A stretch of DNA of 64,000 nucleotides from Corynebacterium yonathiae (GCF_022288805.1 NZ_JAKOPM010000001.1:124001-188000), one strand, 5' to 3'. Shown: positions 36,902-47,549, counted from the stretch's first letter. Notes: a model not told the origin generated them from the sequence alone. A program made the numbers and translations.

Positions 36902-39880
36902 GTGACGCTACTTTATGCAGTCCTCCTCGCGGCGCTGGCAGTGATCTTGGCACCGGTAACCGTAAAGGTTATTGACCGAAAGGCAGGCTATCCACTAGCT
37001 GGCCTTTTTGTTATTGCAGCGGTCCTTATTGCCAAGGAATTCCCTGCCATTGCAGCCGGGGAGGAATTGAGTTTCCACGCCACTTGGGTGCGCGATTTCA
37101 TCGCACCGGGCGTCGACGTAAGTTTTGCTCTCCGCGGGGACGCGTTGAGTATTTTCTTCGCCATGTTGGCGCTGGTCATTGGTGCCGTCGTTTTTACATA
37201 TTCGGCGGCCTATCTGCCTAAGAATGAGGGTAACACCAGCTTTTATACCTTGATGACAGCGTTTACGCTGTCCATTTTGTTGCTGGTTTTGGCCAATGAC
37301 GTTGTGGTTTTGTTCCTTGCTTGGGAGCTAGTCTCCTTGGCTTCCTTTATGTTGATTGCGCGCTCTGGTTCGAGCGGTGAAGCTGGTTCGCAGCGCACAT
37401 TGATCCTGACCTTCATTGGCGGATTGACCCTGCTGACAGGTTTGGGTATTGCTGCGACAGTGACCGGCTCGACTGCGGTATCTGACATTCTGGCTTCGCC
37501 GGTATGGACGCAGCGCCCAGGTGTAACGGCGGCCGTAGCCGTGTTGATCGCGGCATCTGCATTTACAAAATCGGCGCAATTCCCATTCCACTTCTGGCTG
37601 CCTGAAGCTATGGCCGCCGCCACTCCGGTTTCGGCCTTCCTACACGCAGCCGCCGTGGTAAAGGCCGGTGTCTACCTGCTGATTCGCTTCTCCACGATCT
37701 TCCACGATGTGGCGGTTTGGAATTGGTTGCTCATCGTGGTCGGAATGGGTACCGCGGTGATGTCCGCGGTCTTTGCGGTGCAAAAGACGGATTTGAAGAA
37801 GCTCACGGCATATTCCACCGTCTCCCATTTGGGCTGGATTGTCGCCACTATCGGTGTGGGAACCCCGTTCGCAATCGCCGCTGCGTTGGTACACACTCTG
37901 GCGCACGCATTGTTCAAGTCTTCGCTGTTCATGCTTATTGGCGTCATCGACCACGAGGCTGGTTCGCGCGATATTCGTCGCCTCGGCCCGCTGTGGAATA
38001 AGATGCCGTGGACATTTGGCTCGGTAGTTATCGGTGCGGCATCGATGGCCGCGGTACCACCGCTTTTGGGCTTTGTATCCAAGGAGGGAATGCTCACCGC
38101 GTTTGAAGACGCCCCGATTGGCAGCACCGGCCAGGTCATTTTGCTCATCGTTGCCGGTATCGGTGCCTTCTTTACCTTTACCTACTCCGCAAAGATTGTT
38201 TTTGGCGCCTTCTTCGATGGGCCTCGTGATATGGAGCATGTCCATGAGGCACCGGTGTCCCTGTGGCTGCCCGCTGCATTGCCGGGCTTTATGTCCCTGC
38301 CATTGGTATTCGTACTCGGCATCTTTAATACCCCGATCGACCATGCAGTGGCTGCTGTTGGTTTGGAACATCATTCGCACCTAGCCCTCTGGCACGGTCT
38401 CAATGTTCCGTTCCTTATCTCGCTCTTGGTCCTCATCGCTGGTATTGCCGGTGTCTTTGCCCGTAAGAAGATGTGGCCAAGCTTTGAAGACAACGAGTTC
38501 ATGCCGCGCAGCGGCAATGAGTTGCTCCACTCACTGCAGCTAGGCTGCACCCGATTGGGACGAGTCCTAGGCAAGATGTCCGATTCGCATAATCCCTCTC
38601 GCCACATGTTGCCGATTGTCATTTTGATCATCGTATTGGCTGCTACCACCCTCATCCGCGATGGTGTTGACGGGGTAGCGCTGCAGCCGCGGGTGGATGG
38701 TTTGGACAATCCTTGGGACTTGCTGCCACTGGGCATCATCGCGCTGGCTATGTTTGGGTTGGTGCGCACTCAGAACCGCTTGACCGGTGCCATCATGATC
38801 GGGATTGCCGGTTCCGGTGTAACCCTGCAGATGTTCCTGCTCGGCGCGCCCGACGTAGCTTTGACCCAGTTTATGGTGGAAGCCCTATCCGTCATCGTCA
38901 TGATGATGGTGCTGCGCTACCTGCCGGAAACCTTCCAACCGGTGAAGGATAAGTCCCGCAAGACCGGCTCTATTGTCATCGCAGTATTGGCCGGTGTCGC
39001 TGCATTCTTGGGTGTGTGGGGCCTAATGGGCCGACACGAGCGTTCGGATCTGGCCATGTGGTATCTCGATAATGCTCCGGATATCACTGGTGGTGACAAC
39101 GTTGTGGCTACCATCATCGTGGAATTCCGTGCACTCGATACCTTGGGCGAGCTTTCCGTTCTGGGCATGGCTGCGGTAGTTATCGCAGCTATCACGACGA
39201 CGCTGCCGCGATTCCCATTCAAGTCGGGCACACGCCCGGCGCCATTCGGGCAGTCGCAGTTGAACTCCGTGCCGTTGCGCAAGGGCGTTCACGTGGTGAT
39301 TCCGCTGCTGGTCGTCATGTCTATCATCGTTTTCTTCCGTGGACATAATGCCTCTGGCGGTGGCTTCCCGGCGGCATTGATCATGGGTGCGGCGATCGGA
39401 CTTATTTATCTGTCTCGTGGCTCCGACGAAATCGTCTTTGGCCGCATGACCCCGATTCACCTGACTGGCATTGGAATCATTACTGCCTTGATCGCAGGCT
39501 TCGTGGGCTACTTGCACCACGGCCTTGGAAATGGTGGCTTCCTCGCGGCCATTCACGCCGAGGCCTTTGGTCAGCACTGGACTACCTCGCTCATCTTCGA
39601 TCTGGGCATCTACCTAGCGGTATTGGGCATGTTGACCATGGCGATTAATGCCCTGGGCGGTTACCTGCGCCCTGGCACGGAGCGTGACTTCCTGCCGTGG
39701 ATTCATGATGATAATTCCGCGCTGCCAACCACGCCGCGCATTTCGCTTGAGGATGTCGACGATCCATATCCGGACCCGATTAACCCCTCGACCGATCCTT
39801 GGGCTTTGCTGACGCCATCGGAAGCAAGGACGAAGAGGAAAAATAAACGGTCTATGCCTAAGCGGGGAGGAGAGAAGTAA
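36902..39880 (+). CDS. mrpA: Na+/H+ antiporter subunit A (MrpA with fused B-like domain)
   Basis: A 992-residue multi-pass protein, the largest subunit of the Mrp antiporter that expels Na+ in exchange for H+. The NuoL-like core includes FLAWELVSLASFMLIARSG, FPFHFWLPEAMAAATPVSAFLHAA, KTDLKKLTAYSTVSHLGWI and LVHTLAHALFKSSLFML, with the conserved membrane Lys, Glu and His residues. From about 760 on, a MrpB/MnhB-like segment is fused (GHNASGGGFPAALIMGAAIGLIYL). There is no separate mrpB. GTG start. The hydrophilic tail is Pro- and basic-rich (RTKRKNKRSMPKRGGEK). The stop overlaps mrpC by one base. Confidence 0.95.
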   Translation: MTLLYAVLLAALAVILAPVTVKVIDRKAGYPLAGLFVIAAVLIAKEFPAIAAGEELSFHATWVRDFIAPGVDVSFALRGDALSIFFAMLALVIGAVVFTYSAAYLPKNEGNTSFYTLMTAFTLSILLLVLANDVVVLFLAWELVSLASFMLIARSGSSGEAGSQRTLILTFIGGLTLLTGLGIAATVTGSTAVSDILASPVWTQRPGVTAAVAVLIAASAFTKSAQFPFHFWLPEAMAAATPVSAFLHAAAVVKAGVYLLIRFSTIFHDVAVWNWLLIVVGMGTAVMSAVFAVQKTDLKKLTAYSTVSHLGWIVATIGVGTPFAIAAALVHTLAHALFKSSLFMLIGVIDHEAGSRDIRRLGPLWNKMPWTFGSVVIGAASMAAVPPLLGFVSKEGMLTAFEDAPIGSTGQVILLIVAGIGAFFTFTYSAKIVFGAFFDGPRDMEHVHEAPVSLWLPAALPGFMSLPLVFVLGIFNTPIDHAVAAVGLEHHSHLALWHGLNVPFLISLLVLIAGIAGVFARKKMWPSFEDNEFMPRSGNELLHSLQLGCTRLGRVLGKMSDSHNPSRHMLPIVILIIVLAATTLIRDGVDGVALQPRVDGLDNPWDLLPLGIIALAMFGLVRTQNRLTGAIMIGIAGSGVTLQMFLLGAPDVALTQFMVEALSVIVMMMVLRYLPETFQPVKDKSRKTGSIVIAVLAGVAAFLGVWGLMGRHERSDLAMWYLDNAPDITGGDNVVATIIVEFRALDTLGELSVLGMAAVVIAAITTTLPRFPFKSGTRPAPFGQSQLNSVPLRKGVHVVIPLLVVMSIIVFFRGHNASGGGFPAALIMGAAIGLIYLSRGSDEIVFGRMTPIHLTGIGIITALIAGFVGYLHHGLGNGGFLAAIHAEAFGQHWTTSLIFDLGIYLAVLGMLTMAINALGGYLRPGTERDFLPWIHDDNSALPTTPRISLEDVDDPYPDPINPSTDPWALLTPSEARTKRKNKRSMPKRGGEK

Positions 39881-40356
39881 TGATCCTTGCATTGACTATT
39901 GCTTTGCTCATAGGCAGTGCCGTCTACCTCATCCAACAGCGCGGTTTGGTGCGCATCGTGTTGGGCATGATGGCCTTCGGACACGGAGCCAACTTAATGC
40001 TGCTGGCTACAGGCGTGTACTCCTACCGCGGTGAGTCTTTCCCGTCCCAGGTTCCACACGACCAGATGGCAGATCCGCTGCCGCAGGCCTTCGTGTTGAC
40101 CGCGGTGGTTATTTCCATGGCCACCTCGACCATTCTGTTGACGATGGCGGCAATGGGTAAGAATGACGACACCGATGTGGTGGAGCCGGTAGATGACAAC
40201 ACCATCGATCATGCCTTTTCAACCTTGGGCCGCGACGCCCAAAATCGCCAGATTCTGGAAGATTCCACCAACCATCTTGACCGTATCGGTCAGGTGGACC
40301 ACGACACTCCCGTAGCAGAGCGTGGGGCAGCTGAACAGAAGGAGGATGATAAATAA
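39880..40356 (+). CDS. mrpC: Na+/H+ antiporter subunit C
   Basis: A 158-residue NuoK-like subunit. Three membrane helices occupy about residues 2-110: LALTIALLIGSAVYLIQQRGLVRIVLGMMAFGHGANLMLLA and QAFVLTAVVISMATSTILLTMAAMG. The conserved motifs GLVRIVLGM and DPLPQAFVLTAVVI are clear. The tail of about 45 residues after the last helix is longer than in Bacillus MrpC and is acidic with Asp and Glu. It overlaps its neighbours by one base on each side (TAATG). Confidence 0.94.
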   Translation: MILALTIALLIGSAVYLIQQRGLVRIVLGMMAFGHGANLMLLATGVYSYRGESFPSQVPHDQMADPLPQAFVLTAVVISMATSTILLTMAAMGKNDDTDVVEPVDDNTIDHAFSTLGRDAQNRQILEDSTNHLDRIGQVDHDTPVAERGAAEQKEDDK

Positions 40357-41897
40357 TGACTGATGCTGTAGCTCAACTCCTTCCGCTATTCCCAGCGGTC
40401 CCGCTGATTGCAGCAGCCTTTGCACTGCTGGCACCGTGGCGTGCGGTGCGCGATTCCATCATGTTGATCATCCCGGGCATGGGAATCTTCGCTGGCCTGG
40501 GTCTGCTGATGTACACCATGAACAACGGGGTAGTTGCCCACACAGTGGGCCTATACCAAGGCAATGTGGGTATCCCGTTTGCTGCGGATGCTTTCTCCGC
40601 GTTGATGATCATCACCACGATGATTGTCGCTTTTGGCGCCAACTGGTTTGCCATTGCGGGCGGGGAGACCAAATCTCGCTTTTATCCATCGCTCACCTTG
40701 ATTTTGATCACCGGTGTCTGCGGTGCGCTGCTTACCGCTGACCTCTTTAACTTCTTCGTCTTTATTGAGGTCATGCTCCTGCCGTCCTACGGCCTGATTA
40801 CCATGTCGGGTACTTGGTCGCGTTTGGCAGCCGGCCGTGCCTTTGTCTTGGTGAACCTATTCGCCTCCACGTTGCTGGTGGTTGGCGTCGGATATATGTA
40901 CTCGGTTACTGGTGCTGTTAACTTGGGCGCGCTGAAGGGCGCAGCAGCAGGCAACGGACCGGTAACCGTCGCCGCGGGCTTAATCCTCATCGCGATCACC
41001 GCCAAGGCCGGCGTGTTCCCGGTGCAGTCGTGGTTGCCGCGCACCTACCCGGGAACCTCGGCTGCGGTGATGGGCCTCTTTTCCGGCCTGCACACCAAGG
41101 TAGCCGTGTACATTCTCTACCGCCTCTACGTGCAGCTATTCGACCTGGATCAGCGTTGGAATGTGTTGATCATCGTCATCATGATCATTTCCATGATGAT
41201 CGGTGCCTTCGGTGGCTTAGCGGAGAACTCTATTCGCCGCGTGCTCGGCTACCAGATGCTCAACGGCATGCCGTTCATTCTGGTCATGCTTGCGTTTACC
41301 TCTGATGACCCACGTCGCGCATTGGCAGCCGGCATCATGTACACGATCCACCACATGTTGACCGTCGGTTCGCTGATCCTGGCTTCGGGCGCTATTGAGG
41401 AAACCTACGGCACGGGCCTGCTAACCAAGCTTTCCGGTCTCGCTCGCCGGGACCCCATTATCGCGTGGATTTTCGCCGCCGGTGCGTTCTCCGTCGTCGG
41501 TTTCCCGCCGTTCTCTGGCATGTGGGGCAAGCTCATGATCGTCTTCGAGATCGCCCGCGTTGGTGGTGCCTGGGCGTGGATTGCCATCGCGGCCATCATT
41601 ATAGCCTCCTTTGCCGCCTTCTTGGCCATGCTGCGCGTATGGCGCAAGACCTTCTGGGGCAAGGGCTTGCCGGAAGACAAGGTCCCGGATGAATTGATCA
41701 TCCGCAAAAAGCTCATGGCCCCCTCTGCGGCACTTATCCTTGGTTCGCTGTGCATGTTCATCTTCTCTGGCATTGTCCTAGATGTTGTGGATAGCGCATC
41801 GGAACAGCTGCTTGATACCACCGCTTATACTGAAGCCGTCTTGGGAGACGAGCCGATTGCAGTTCCCAATATCGATGAAATTCAGGAGGGCCGTTAA
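40356..41897 (+). CDS. mrpD: Na+/H+ antiporter subunit D
   Basis: A 513-residue NuoM/N-like antiporter subunit with about 14 helices. FVFIEVMLLPSYGLI carries the conserved membrane Glu, and AKAGVFPVQSWLPRTYPGTSAAVMGLFSGLHTKVAVYIL the conserved Lys and His region. MLNGMPFILVMLAFTSD and HHMLTVGSLILASGAIEE follow. The protein pairs with MrpA as the proton and sodium channel core. It overlaps mrpC by one base and mrpE follows directly. Confidence 0.95.
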   Translation: MTDAVAQLLPLFPAVPLIAAAFALLAPWRAVRDSIMLIIPGMGIFAGLGLLMYTMNNGVVAHTVGLYQGNVGIPFAADAFSALMIITTMIVAFGANWFAIAGGETKSRFYPSLTLILITGVCGALLTADLFNFFVFIEVMLLPSYGLITMSGTWSRLAAGRAFVLVNLFASTLLVVGVGYMYSVTGAVNLGALKGAAAGNGPVTVAAGLILIAITAKAGVFPVQSWLPRTYPGTSAAVMGLFSGLHTKVAVYILYRLYVQLFDLDQRWNVLIIVIMIISMMIGAFGGLAENSIRRVLGYQMLNGMPFILVMLAFTSDDPRRALAAGIMYTIHHMLTVGSLILASGAIEETYGTGLLTKLSGLARRDPIIAWIFAAGAFSVVGFPPFSGMWGKLMIVFEIARVGGAWAWIAIAAIIIASFAAFLAMLRVWRKTFWGKGLPEDKVPDELIIRKKLMAPSAALILGSLCMFIFSGIVLDVVDSASEQLLDTTAYTEAVLGDEPIAVPNIDEIQEGR

Positions 41898-42431
41898 ATG
41901 AACGCAGTGGTGTATGCATTGTGGCTCATCAAGGAAATCTTCGTTGCCGGCATTAGCCTGGCGGTAGCGGCTTTCAAGCCAGATAATGAATACCACCCGG
42001 TTATTATTCGTTATCCACTGCGGGTGACCGGCGCCTGGGAGATCTTTTGGTTTACGTCTTCCATCACCGCAACGCCAGGAACGCTTTCGTTGGGGTTGCG
42101 TGAGCCACCCCGCAAGGGGCTGCCGCGCATCGTGCTGGTGCAGGCCGTGCAAGGATCTGACCCGGCGGCAATCGTGGCTGACTTGGCTGATATGGAGCAG
42201 CGCCTTGCCCCACGGGTGAAAGACATCGACTATGGTGTCCCAGGCCAAGGGGAGACTACAGAATTGGATGAGGCTTTTTACGAGTATCCCCTCGAATCTG
42301 TCGGCCGCTTTATGCGCTCGCCTGACTTGGCTCAGGCGGAGGACACTCCGCTTTCAGAAAGCGAAGCGGACGTCGAAAAGCCAAAGCGTCATGCCCGTAA
42401 TGTAAAACGCAGAAAGGAGACCGAGCGATGA
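41898..42431 (+). CDS. mrpE: Na+/H+ antiporter subunit E
   Basis: A 177-residue MrpE. The N-terminal membrane part holds VVYALWLIKEIFVAGISLAVAAF, then RYPLRVTGAWEIFWFTSSITATPGTLSLGL, whose SxTxTPGTL motif is diagnostic. The C-terminal half is soluble and acidic with a basic end (KPKRHARNVKRRKETER), longer than in Bacillus. The ATG lies immediately after the mrpD stop and the end overlaps mrpF by four bases. Confidence 0.92.
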   Translation: MNAVVYALWLIKEIFVAGISLAVAAFKPDNEYHPVIIRYPLRVTGAWEIFWFTSSITATPGTLSLGLREPPRKGLPRIVLVQAVQGSDPAAIVADLADMEQRLAPRVKDIDYGVPGQGETTELDEAFYEYPLESVGRFMRSPDLAQAEDTPLSESEADVEKPKRHARNVKRRKETER

Positions 42432-42718
42432 TTGATTTTGCCACATTGTCCCCGTTCGGCTGGGTCGTATTGGTATGCGTATTCATCATTGGCATCGCCA
42501 CATGGTGCGGCGTGCTGCTCGCGCTGCGCACGCGCGATGAGCTCACTCGCGCAATTACGTCTGACATCGTTTTCTACGGCATGATCTGCATGTACCTGGC
42601 ATGGTCGATGACCAATAACGCCCCGATGGCGTACTACATTGCACTCCTCGGCGCCATTGCCGCGGGCGTGCTGCCTACGCTATCTATGGCCCGCATTATT
42701 TCGAAGGGTAGGAGATAA
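42428..42718 (+). CDS. mrpF: Na+/H+ antiporter subunit F
   Basis: A 96-residue, three-helix subunit: FGWVVLVCVFIIGIATWCGVLLAL, AITSDIVFYGMICMYLAW and MAYYIALLGAIAAGVLPTLSMARII. The family residues around the second helix include an acidic residue thought to be in the ion path. It overlaps mrpE by four bases (ATGA) and is separated from mrpG by three. Confidence 0.9.
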   Translation: MIDFATLSPFGWVVLVCVFIIGIATWCGVLLALRTRDELTRAITSDIVFYGMICMYLAWSMTNNAPMAYYIALLGAIAAGVLPTLSMARIISKGRR

Positions 42719-42721
42719 GCA

Positions 42722-43090
42722 ATGGCTATTTCTGAGATTATCGCCTCGGTGCTACTTATTATCGCCACCATTTTGGTGGTCGCGACGGTGATATCCCTGT
42801 GGCGCGCGCCAGACGCATTGACTCGCGCTAACCTGCTGGGCCCTACTGTGGGCCTTGCGGTACCACTGATTATTTTGGCCAAACTAGTCGTGGATTTCGG
42901 CCGCGATGGTTTTTCCCTGTGGCTGCTCATTCAAGGACTGATCGCCTGTTTTGGTGTATGGATTATTGGCTCGGTAGGTTCCTTCTACCTTGGACGTTCC
43001 ATCTACGGCGTGACAGTTACTGACGTCAAGCACGCCAAGCATAACCACAAGAAAGTCCAAACCGTGCAAGCCAAGGAAGACGATATCTAG
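42722..43090 (+). CDS. mrpG: Na+/H+ antiporter subunit G
   Basis: A 122-residue, three-helix subunit that ends the operon. Helices are IIASVLLIIATILVVATVISLW, LLGPTVGLAVPLIILAKLVV and LWLLIQGLIACFGVWIIGSVGSFYLG. RAPDALTRANLLGPTVGL is the MrpG motif. The tail is Lys/His-rich (KHAKHNHKKVQTVQAKEDDI). No terminator is apparent directly after the stop, so read-through toward glnK is possible. Confidence 0.9.
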   Translation: MAISEIIASVLLIIATILVVATVISLWRAPDALTRANLLGPTVGLAVPLIILAKLVVDFGRDGFSLWLLIQGLIACFGVWIIGSVGSFYLGRSIYGVTVTDVKHAKHNHKKVQTVQAKEDDI

Positions 43091-43651
<561 letters not shown>

Positions 43652-43658
43652 AACCAGA

Positions 43659-45782
43659 ATGCGTACCGCCGCACAGATTCGCGCCGAGGCCCATGCCTCG
43701 GCGCTTCGTGTATTGCGTAGCCTCGAGCTACCACCGGGGACTGCGCTCGCTGCCACCGGGTCCTTTGCGCGCAATGAGATGACCCCGCAGTCAGATATTG
43801 ATGTCATCCTTATCTATACGGAAGGCTACGATCCAGACCCAGCGCTGGTGGAGAAGCTGTGGTTGCCCGTATGGGATGCCAAGTACCGCCTAGATTATGC
43901 CCTGCGCACCCCGCGGGAGTGTGCGGCAATTGCTGCAGAGGATGCTTCTGCTGGCTTTGCACAGTTGGACTTGGCCTTCGTAGCTGGGCGCAAGATTCTA
44001 GTTGATGAGGCGCGGGCGCAGCTGCTCGCGGCATGGCGGCGCCAGCTGCAGCGGGGTTTTGATGATTTTGTGGATACCGCGATTATTCGCTGGAAGCGCT
44101 CGGGCGCGGTAGCGGCAATGACGAATCCGGACTTGAAAAATGGTCGTGGGGGACTGCGCGATATTCAGCTTCTGCGCGCGATGGCCCTGGGTAACCTGTG
44201 CGATTCTCCTGATTTGGACGTCGAAAAGCAGCTGCTTCTCGACGTCCGCACACTCCTGCATGTCAAAGCCCGACGCCACCGCGATATCTTGGATCCTGAG
44301 TTTGCCGCTGACGTGGCAGCGGATCTGGGCTTTGAAAATCGCTATGCCTTGACCGCAGCGTTGGTAAGCGCCGCAGCCACTGTTAATAAGGCCGTAGAGC
44401 GCGGCCTGGCTACTGCCCGAGGTGTGCTGGGGCGAAAAGCATTGGCGGCGGGCCACGGACAGCGCCGTCCGCTCGATGTGGACGTGGTGGCAGAAGGCGG
44501 TGTTATCTATCTCTCACGCAAACCGAATGTAGAGGATCCGTGGTTGCTTACACGCGTGGCAGCTGCCGCGGCGCGCACGGGATATGCCGTTGCCGAGGCT
44601 ACCTGGCACCAGCTCCAAGGATTGCCGAACTTACCGCCATACTGGCCGCGGGCGGCGGTGGATGATTTCTTCGCTATTTTGTCATCCCCGCAATGCACAC
44701 CGCGGGTCATTCAGGATTTGGATCGCTATGGCCTGTGGGAGCGCTTAGTGCCGGAATGGGGGCATGTGCGCGGTTTATTGCCGCGCGAGCGTAGCCATGT
44801 CAGTGCGGTGGACCATCATCTCATCGCAACGGTTACTCGGTGCGCGCAGGTGCGTACCTCGGTGGCTCGCCCTGATTTATTACTGCTGGCCGCCCTTTAC
44901 CATGACATCGGTAAGGGCTACGAGCGCCCCCACGCCCAAGTAGGCGCGGAAATGATAGCTCGCCAGGCAGCCCGCATGCGGTTGAGCGTGGCCGATAGGT
45001 CGCGCGCCCAAATTCTGGTGGCAGAACATGCCACCTTGGCGCGGCTAGCTGCGACGATGGATCCGCTTTCCGATGCCACTCGCGACGCATTGCTGGCCGC
45101 TGCGCATTACGATCCGCTGATTATTTCCCTGTTGGCGGTATTGGCTAAGGCTGATGCGCAATCGACAGGGCCTGGTGTGTGGACACCGCGGGTGGAGCAA
45201 GCACAAAAACTTATTGTCTCGCGCGCGCTGGAGGCCCTCAAACCGCGCGTTCTTCACCGCCCCGCGGTGCATGTGCCGCTATCGACTGAGGGCGTTGCAC
45301 TTACGGTGGATTGGGAAGACCAAGAAGTCACCGTGTCCTGGTGTGGTTCCTCTAAAGGGGAGCTCAAGCGCGTCTTTGCCTTGCTATCTGCTTTGGGGTG
45401 GACCATCGTGCGGGCCAATATCGTCAGAGAGGATGACGGTACTTATAAGGCGGAGTTCTTCATCCGCACCGTACAACAGACCCTAAAGGAGGCGGCCCAG
45501 GAGATAAGGTTCATCCAGTCTTATAATTCCCGTACCTATACGGAGCTGCCAGATATCGAGGGAGAGGTAACCACCGCGGCTTTTGATGTGGGCGGCATTT
45601 TGGTTATCCGTACCGTCGAACGAATTGGCGCTCTGGGGCATTTGATAGAGGCATTGCCAGACTTTGTGTGGCTGCGCCATGAAATTATGGGCGCGACGAT
45701 GATCGTCAATGCCTTCCTCTCCGGAAACGTTTCCCGCGCTACGGTGGTGGGGAATGTGACCAGGGCCCTGGCAAGGGACTAG
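43659..45782 (+). CDS. glnD: PII nucleotidyltransferase GlnD (adenylyltransferase type)
   Basis: A 707-residue bifunctional signal protein. An NT domain with GSFARNEMTPQSDIDVIL carries the metal-binding Asp pair. It is followed by NPDLKNGRGGLRDIQLLRAM. An HD domain has LYHDIGKGYERPHAQVGAEM. Two ACT domains make up the C-terminal third (VTVSWCGSSKGELKRVFALLSALGW and FDVGGILVIRTVERIGALGHLIEAL). In C. glutamicum GlnD adenylylates GlnK, so PII is the likely partner here too. The start is ATG 43659, seven bases after glnK. Translation of the extended upstream frame is not supported. Confidence 0.94.
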   Translation: MRTAAQIRAEAHASALRVLRSLELPPGTALAATGSFARNEMTPQSDIDVILIYTEGYDPDPALVEKLWLPVWDAKYRLDYALRTPRECAAIAAEDASAGFAQLDLAFVAGRKILVDEARAQLLAAWRRQLQRGFDDFVDTAIIRWKRSGAVAAMTNPDLKNGRGGLRDIQLLRAMALGNLCDSPDLDVEKQLLLDVRTLLHVKARRHRDILDPEFAADVAADLGFENRYALTAALVSAAATVNKAVERGLATARGVLGRKALAAGHGQRRPLDVDVVAEGGVIYLSRKPNVEDPWLLTRVAAAAARTGYAVAEATWHQLQGLPNLPPYWPRAAVDDFFAILSSPQCTPRVIQDLDRYGLWERLVPEWGHVRGLLPRERSHVSAVDHHLIATVTRCAQVRTSVARPDLLLLAALYHDIGKGYERPHAQVGAEMIARQAARMRLSVADRSRAQILVAEHATLARLAATMDPLSDATRDALLAAAHYDPLIISLLAVLAKADAQSTGPGVWTPRVEQAQKLIVSRALEALKPRVLHRPAVHVPLSTEGVALTVDWEDQEVTVSWCGSSKGELKRVFALLSALGWTIVRANIVREDDGTYKAEFFIRTVQQTLKEAAQEIRFIQSYNSRTYTELPDIEGEVTTAAFDVGGILVIRTVERIGALGHLIEALPDFVWLRHEIMGATMIVNAFLSGNVSRATVVGNVTRALARD

Positions 45783-45833
45783 GATTAAATAGTTGAACTT
45801 TAGATCGATCTAAATTAAGGGAGCGCATCCGTA

Positions 45834-47486
45834 GTGTTTGACTCACTATCAGACCGCCTACAGTCAGCCCTGGCGGGCCTGCGCGGTAAGGGCAAACTGA
45901 CCGAGGCTGACATTAATGCCACTGCCCGCGAGATCCGCCTCGCGCTGCTGGAAGCAGACGTGTCTTTGACCGTCGTCCGTGGCTTTATCAAGCGCATCAA
46001 AGAACGCGCCCGCGGCGCGGAAGTTTCTGAGGCGCTCAACCCAGCCCAGCAGGTAGTCAAGATCGTCAATGAAGAGCTCATTGAGATCCTCGGCGGCGAA
46101 ACCCGCCGCTTGAACCTAGCGAAGAACCCACCGACGGTAATTATGCTCGCTGGTTTGCAGGGTGCCGGTAAGACCACGTTGGCCGGCAAGCTGGCCAAGC
46201 ATCTGGCCAAGCAAGGGCATACCCCGATGCTGGTGGCTTGTGACTTGCAGCGTCCAGGTGCGGTCCAGCAGCTGCAAATCGTCGGCGAGCGCGCCGAGGT
46301 GCCGACCTTCGCACCGGATCCGGGAACCTCCCTGGACTCCAATGAGCATGAAATGGGTACCTCCCACGGTGATCCGGTGGACGTCGCCAAGCGCGGCATT
46401 GCTGAGGCCAAACAGAAGCAGCACGATGTGGTCATCATCGATACCGCCGGCCGCTTGGGCATTGATGAGACACTCATGACGCAGGCGCGCAATATTCGCG
46501 ACGCCGTCGATCCGGATGAAGTCCTTTTCGTTATTGATTCCATGATCGGCCAGGATGCTGTGCAGACTGCCGAGGCTTTCCGCGATGGCGTGGACTTTAC
46601 CGGTGTGGTTCTCACCAAGTTAGACGGTGACGCCCGCGGTGGTGCGGCCCTGTCTATTCGTGAGGTCACCGGCAAGCCCATTATGTATGCCTCTACTGGT
46701 GAGAAGCTTGATGATTTCGATGTCTTCCACCCCGAGCGCATGTCCAGCCGTATTTTGGGCATGGGTGACCTGCTTTCCCTTATCGAGCAGGCCGAGGCCA
46801 CACTTGACCACCAAAAGGCAGAGGAGGCTGCCTCCAAGCTCGGTTCTGGTGAGCTGACGCTGAATGACTTCCTTGAGCAGATGCTGATGATCCGCAAGAT
46901 GGGACCCATCGGCAACCTGCTGAAGATGATGCCCGGCGGCAAGCAGATGAATGAGATGGCCGCCATGGTGGATGAGAAACAGCTGGACCGCATCCAGGCC
47001 ATCATCCGTGGTATGACTCCGCAGGAGCGTGAAGATCCGAAGATCCTCAATGCCTCGCGCCGCAAGCGTATTGCTAATGGTTCCGGTGTGAGCGTTTCCG
47101 AGGTCAACCAGCTCATCGAGCGCTTCAATCAAGCTAAGAAAATGATGTCCAAGATGGCCGGACAATTCGGCATGGGTGGTATGGGTGGTCGCTCTGCTAC
47201 CAAGAAGAAGCCGAAGGGCCGCAAGGGCAAAAACGGCAAGCGCAAGAAGGGTAAGGGCGGCGGTGGCAACCGCGGCCCGAAGATGCCAGGCGGAATGCCG
47301 GGCATGGGTGGAATGCCAGGTATGCCCGGTGGTGGCGGCATGCCGTCCATGGAAGAGCTGCAAAAGCTCCAGCAGCAAATGGGCGGCGGAGGTGGCATGC
47401 CGGGTATGCCAGGCATGCCAAAGATGCCGAAGGGAATGGAAAATATTGACCTCAACAACTTGGATTTTGGCAAGGGCAAAAAGTAG
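45834..47486 (+). CDS. ffh: Signal recognition particle protein Ffh
   Basis: A 550-residue SRP54 GTPase that binds 4.5S RNA and signal sequences and docks with FtsY. G-domain motifs are LAGLQGAGKTTLAGKLAKHL near 107, DTAGRLGIDETLM, and TKLDGDARGGAAL. The M domain begins near 320 with QMLMIRKMGPIGNLLKMMPGG, and the C-terminal 90 residues are a Lys-rich stretch followed by Gly/Met-rich repeats (GMPGMGGMPGMPGGGGMP). That tail is typical for high-GC Gram-positives. The GTG start is used because it gives the usual VFDSLSDRLQSAL beginning. A terminator follows. Confidence 0.96.
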   Translation: MFDSLSDRLQSALAGLRGKGKLTEADINATAREIRLALLEADVSLTVVRGFIKRIKERARGAEVSEALNPAQQVVKIVNEELIEILGGETRRLNLAKNPPTVIMLAGLQGAGKTTLAGKLAKHLAKQGHTPMLVACDLQRPGAVQQLQIVGERAEVPTFAPDPGTSLDSNEHEMGTSHGDPVDVAKRGIAEAKQKQHDVVIIDTAGRLGIDETLMTQARNIRDAVDPDEVLFVIDSMIGQDAVQTAEAFRDGVDFTGVVLTKLDGDARGGAALSIREVTGKPIMYASTGEKLDDFDVFHPERMSSRILGMGDLLSLIEQAEATLDHQKAEEAASKLGSGELTLNDFLEQMLMIRKMGPIGNLLKMMPGGKQMNEMAAMVDEKQLDRIQAIIRGMTPQEREDPKILNASRRKRIANGSGVSVSEVNQLIERFNQAKKMMSKMAGQFGMGGMGGRSATKKKPKGRKGKNGKRKKGKGGGGNRGPKMPGGMPGMGGMPGMPGGGGMPSMEELQKLQQQMGGGGGMPGMPGMPKMPKGMENIDLNNLDFGKGKK

Positions 47487-47513
47487 TCTTCCTCAGTCTT
47501 AAGACATAGCAAA

Positions 47514-47549
47514 CGAGGCTCCCGCGTTATTGCGGGAGCCTCCTTTTAT
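47514..47549 (+). terminator. Terminator after ffh
   Basis: GAGGCTCCCGC (47515-47525) pairs perfectly with GCGGGAGCCTC (47532-47542), followed by CTTTTATT. Six-base loop. It lies about 28 bases after the stop. Confidence 0.9.

Noticed and set aside
47176..47502. Overlapping frames opposite or within the Gly/Met-rich tail of ffh
   Set aside because: They arise from the repeated GGC ATG codons and encode no coherent domain.
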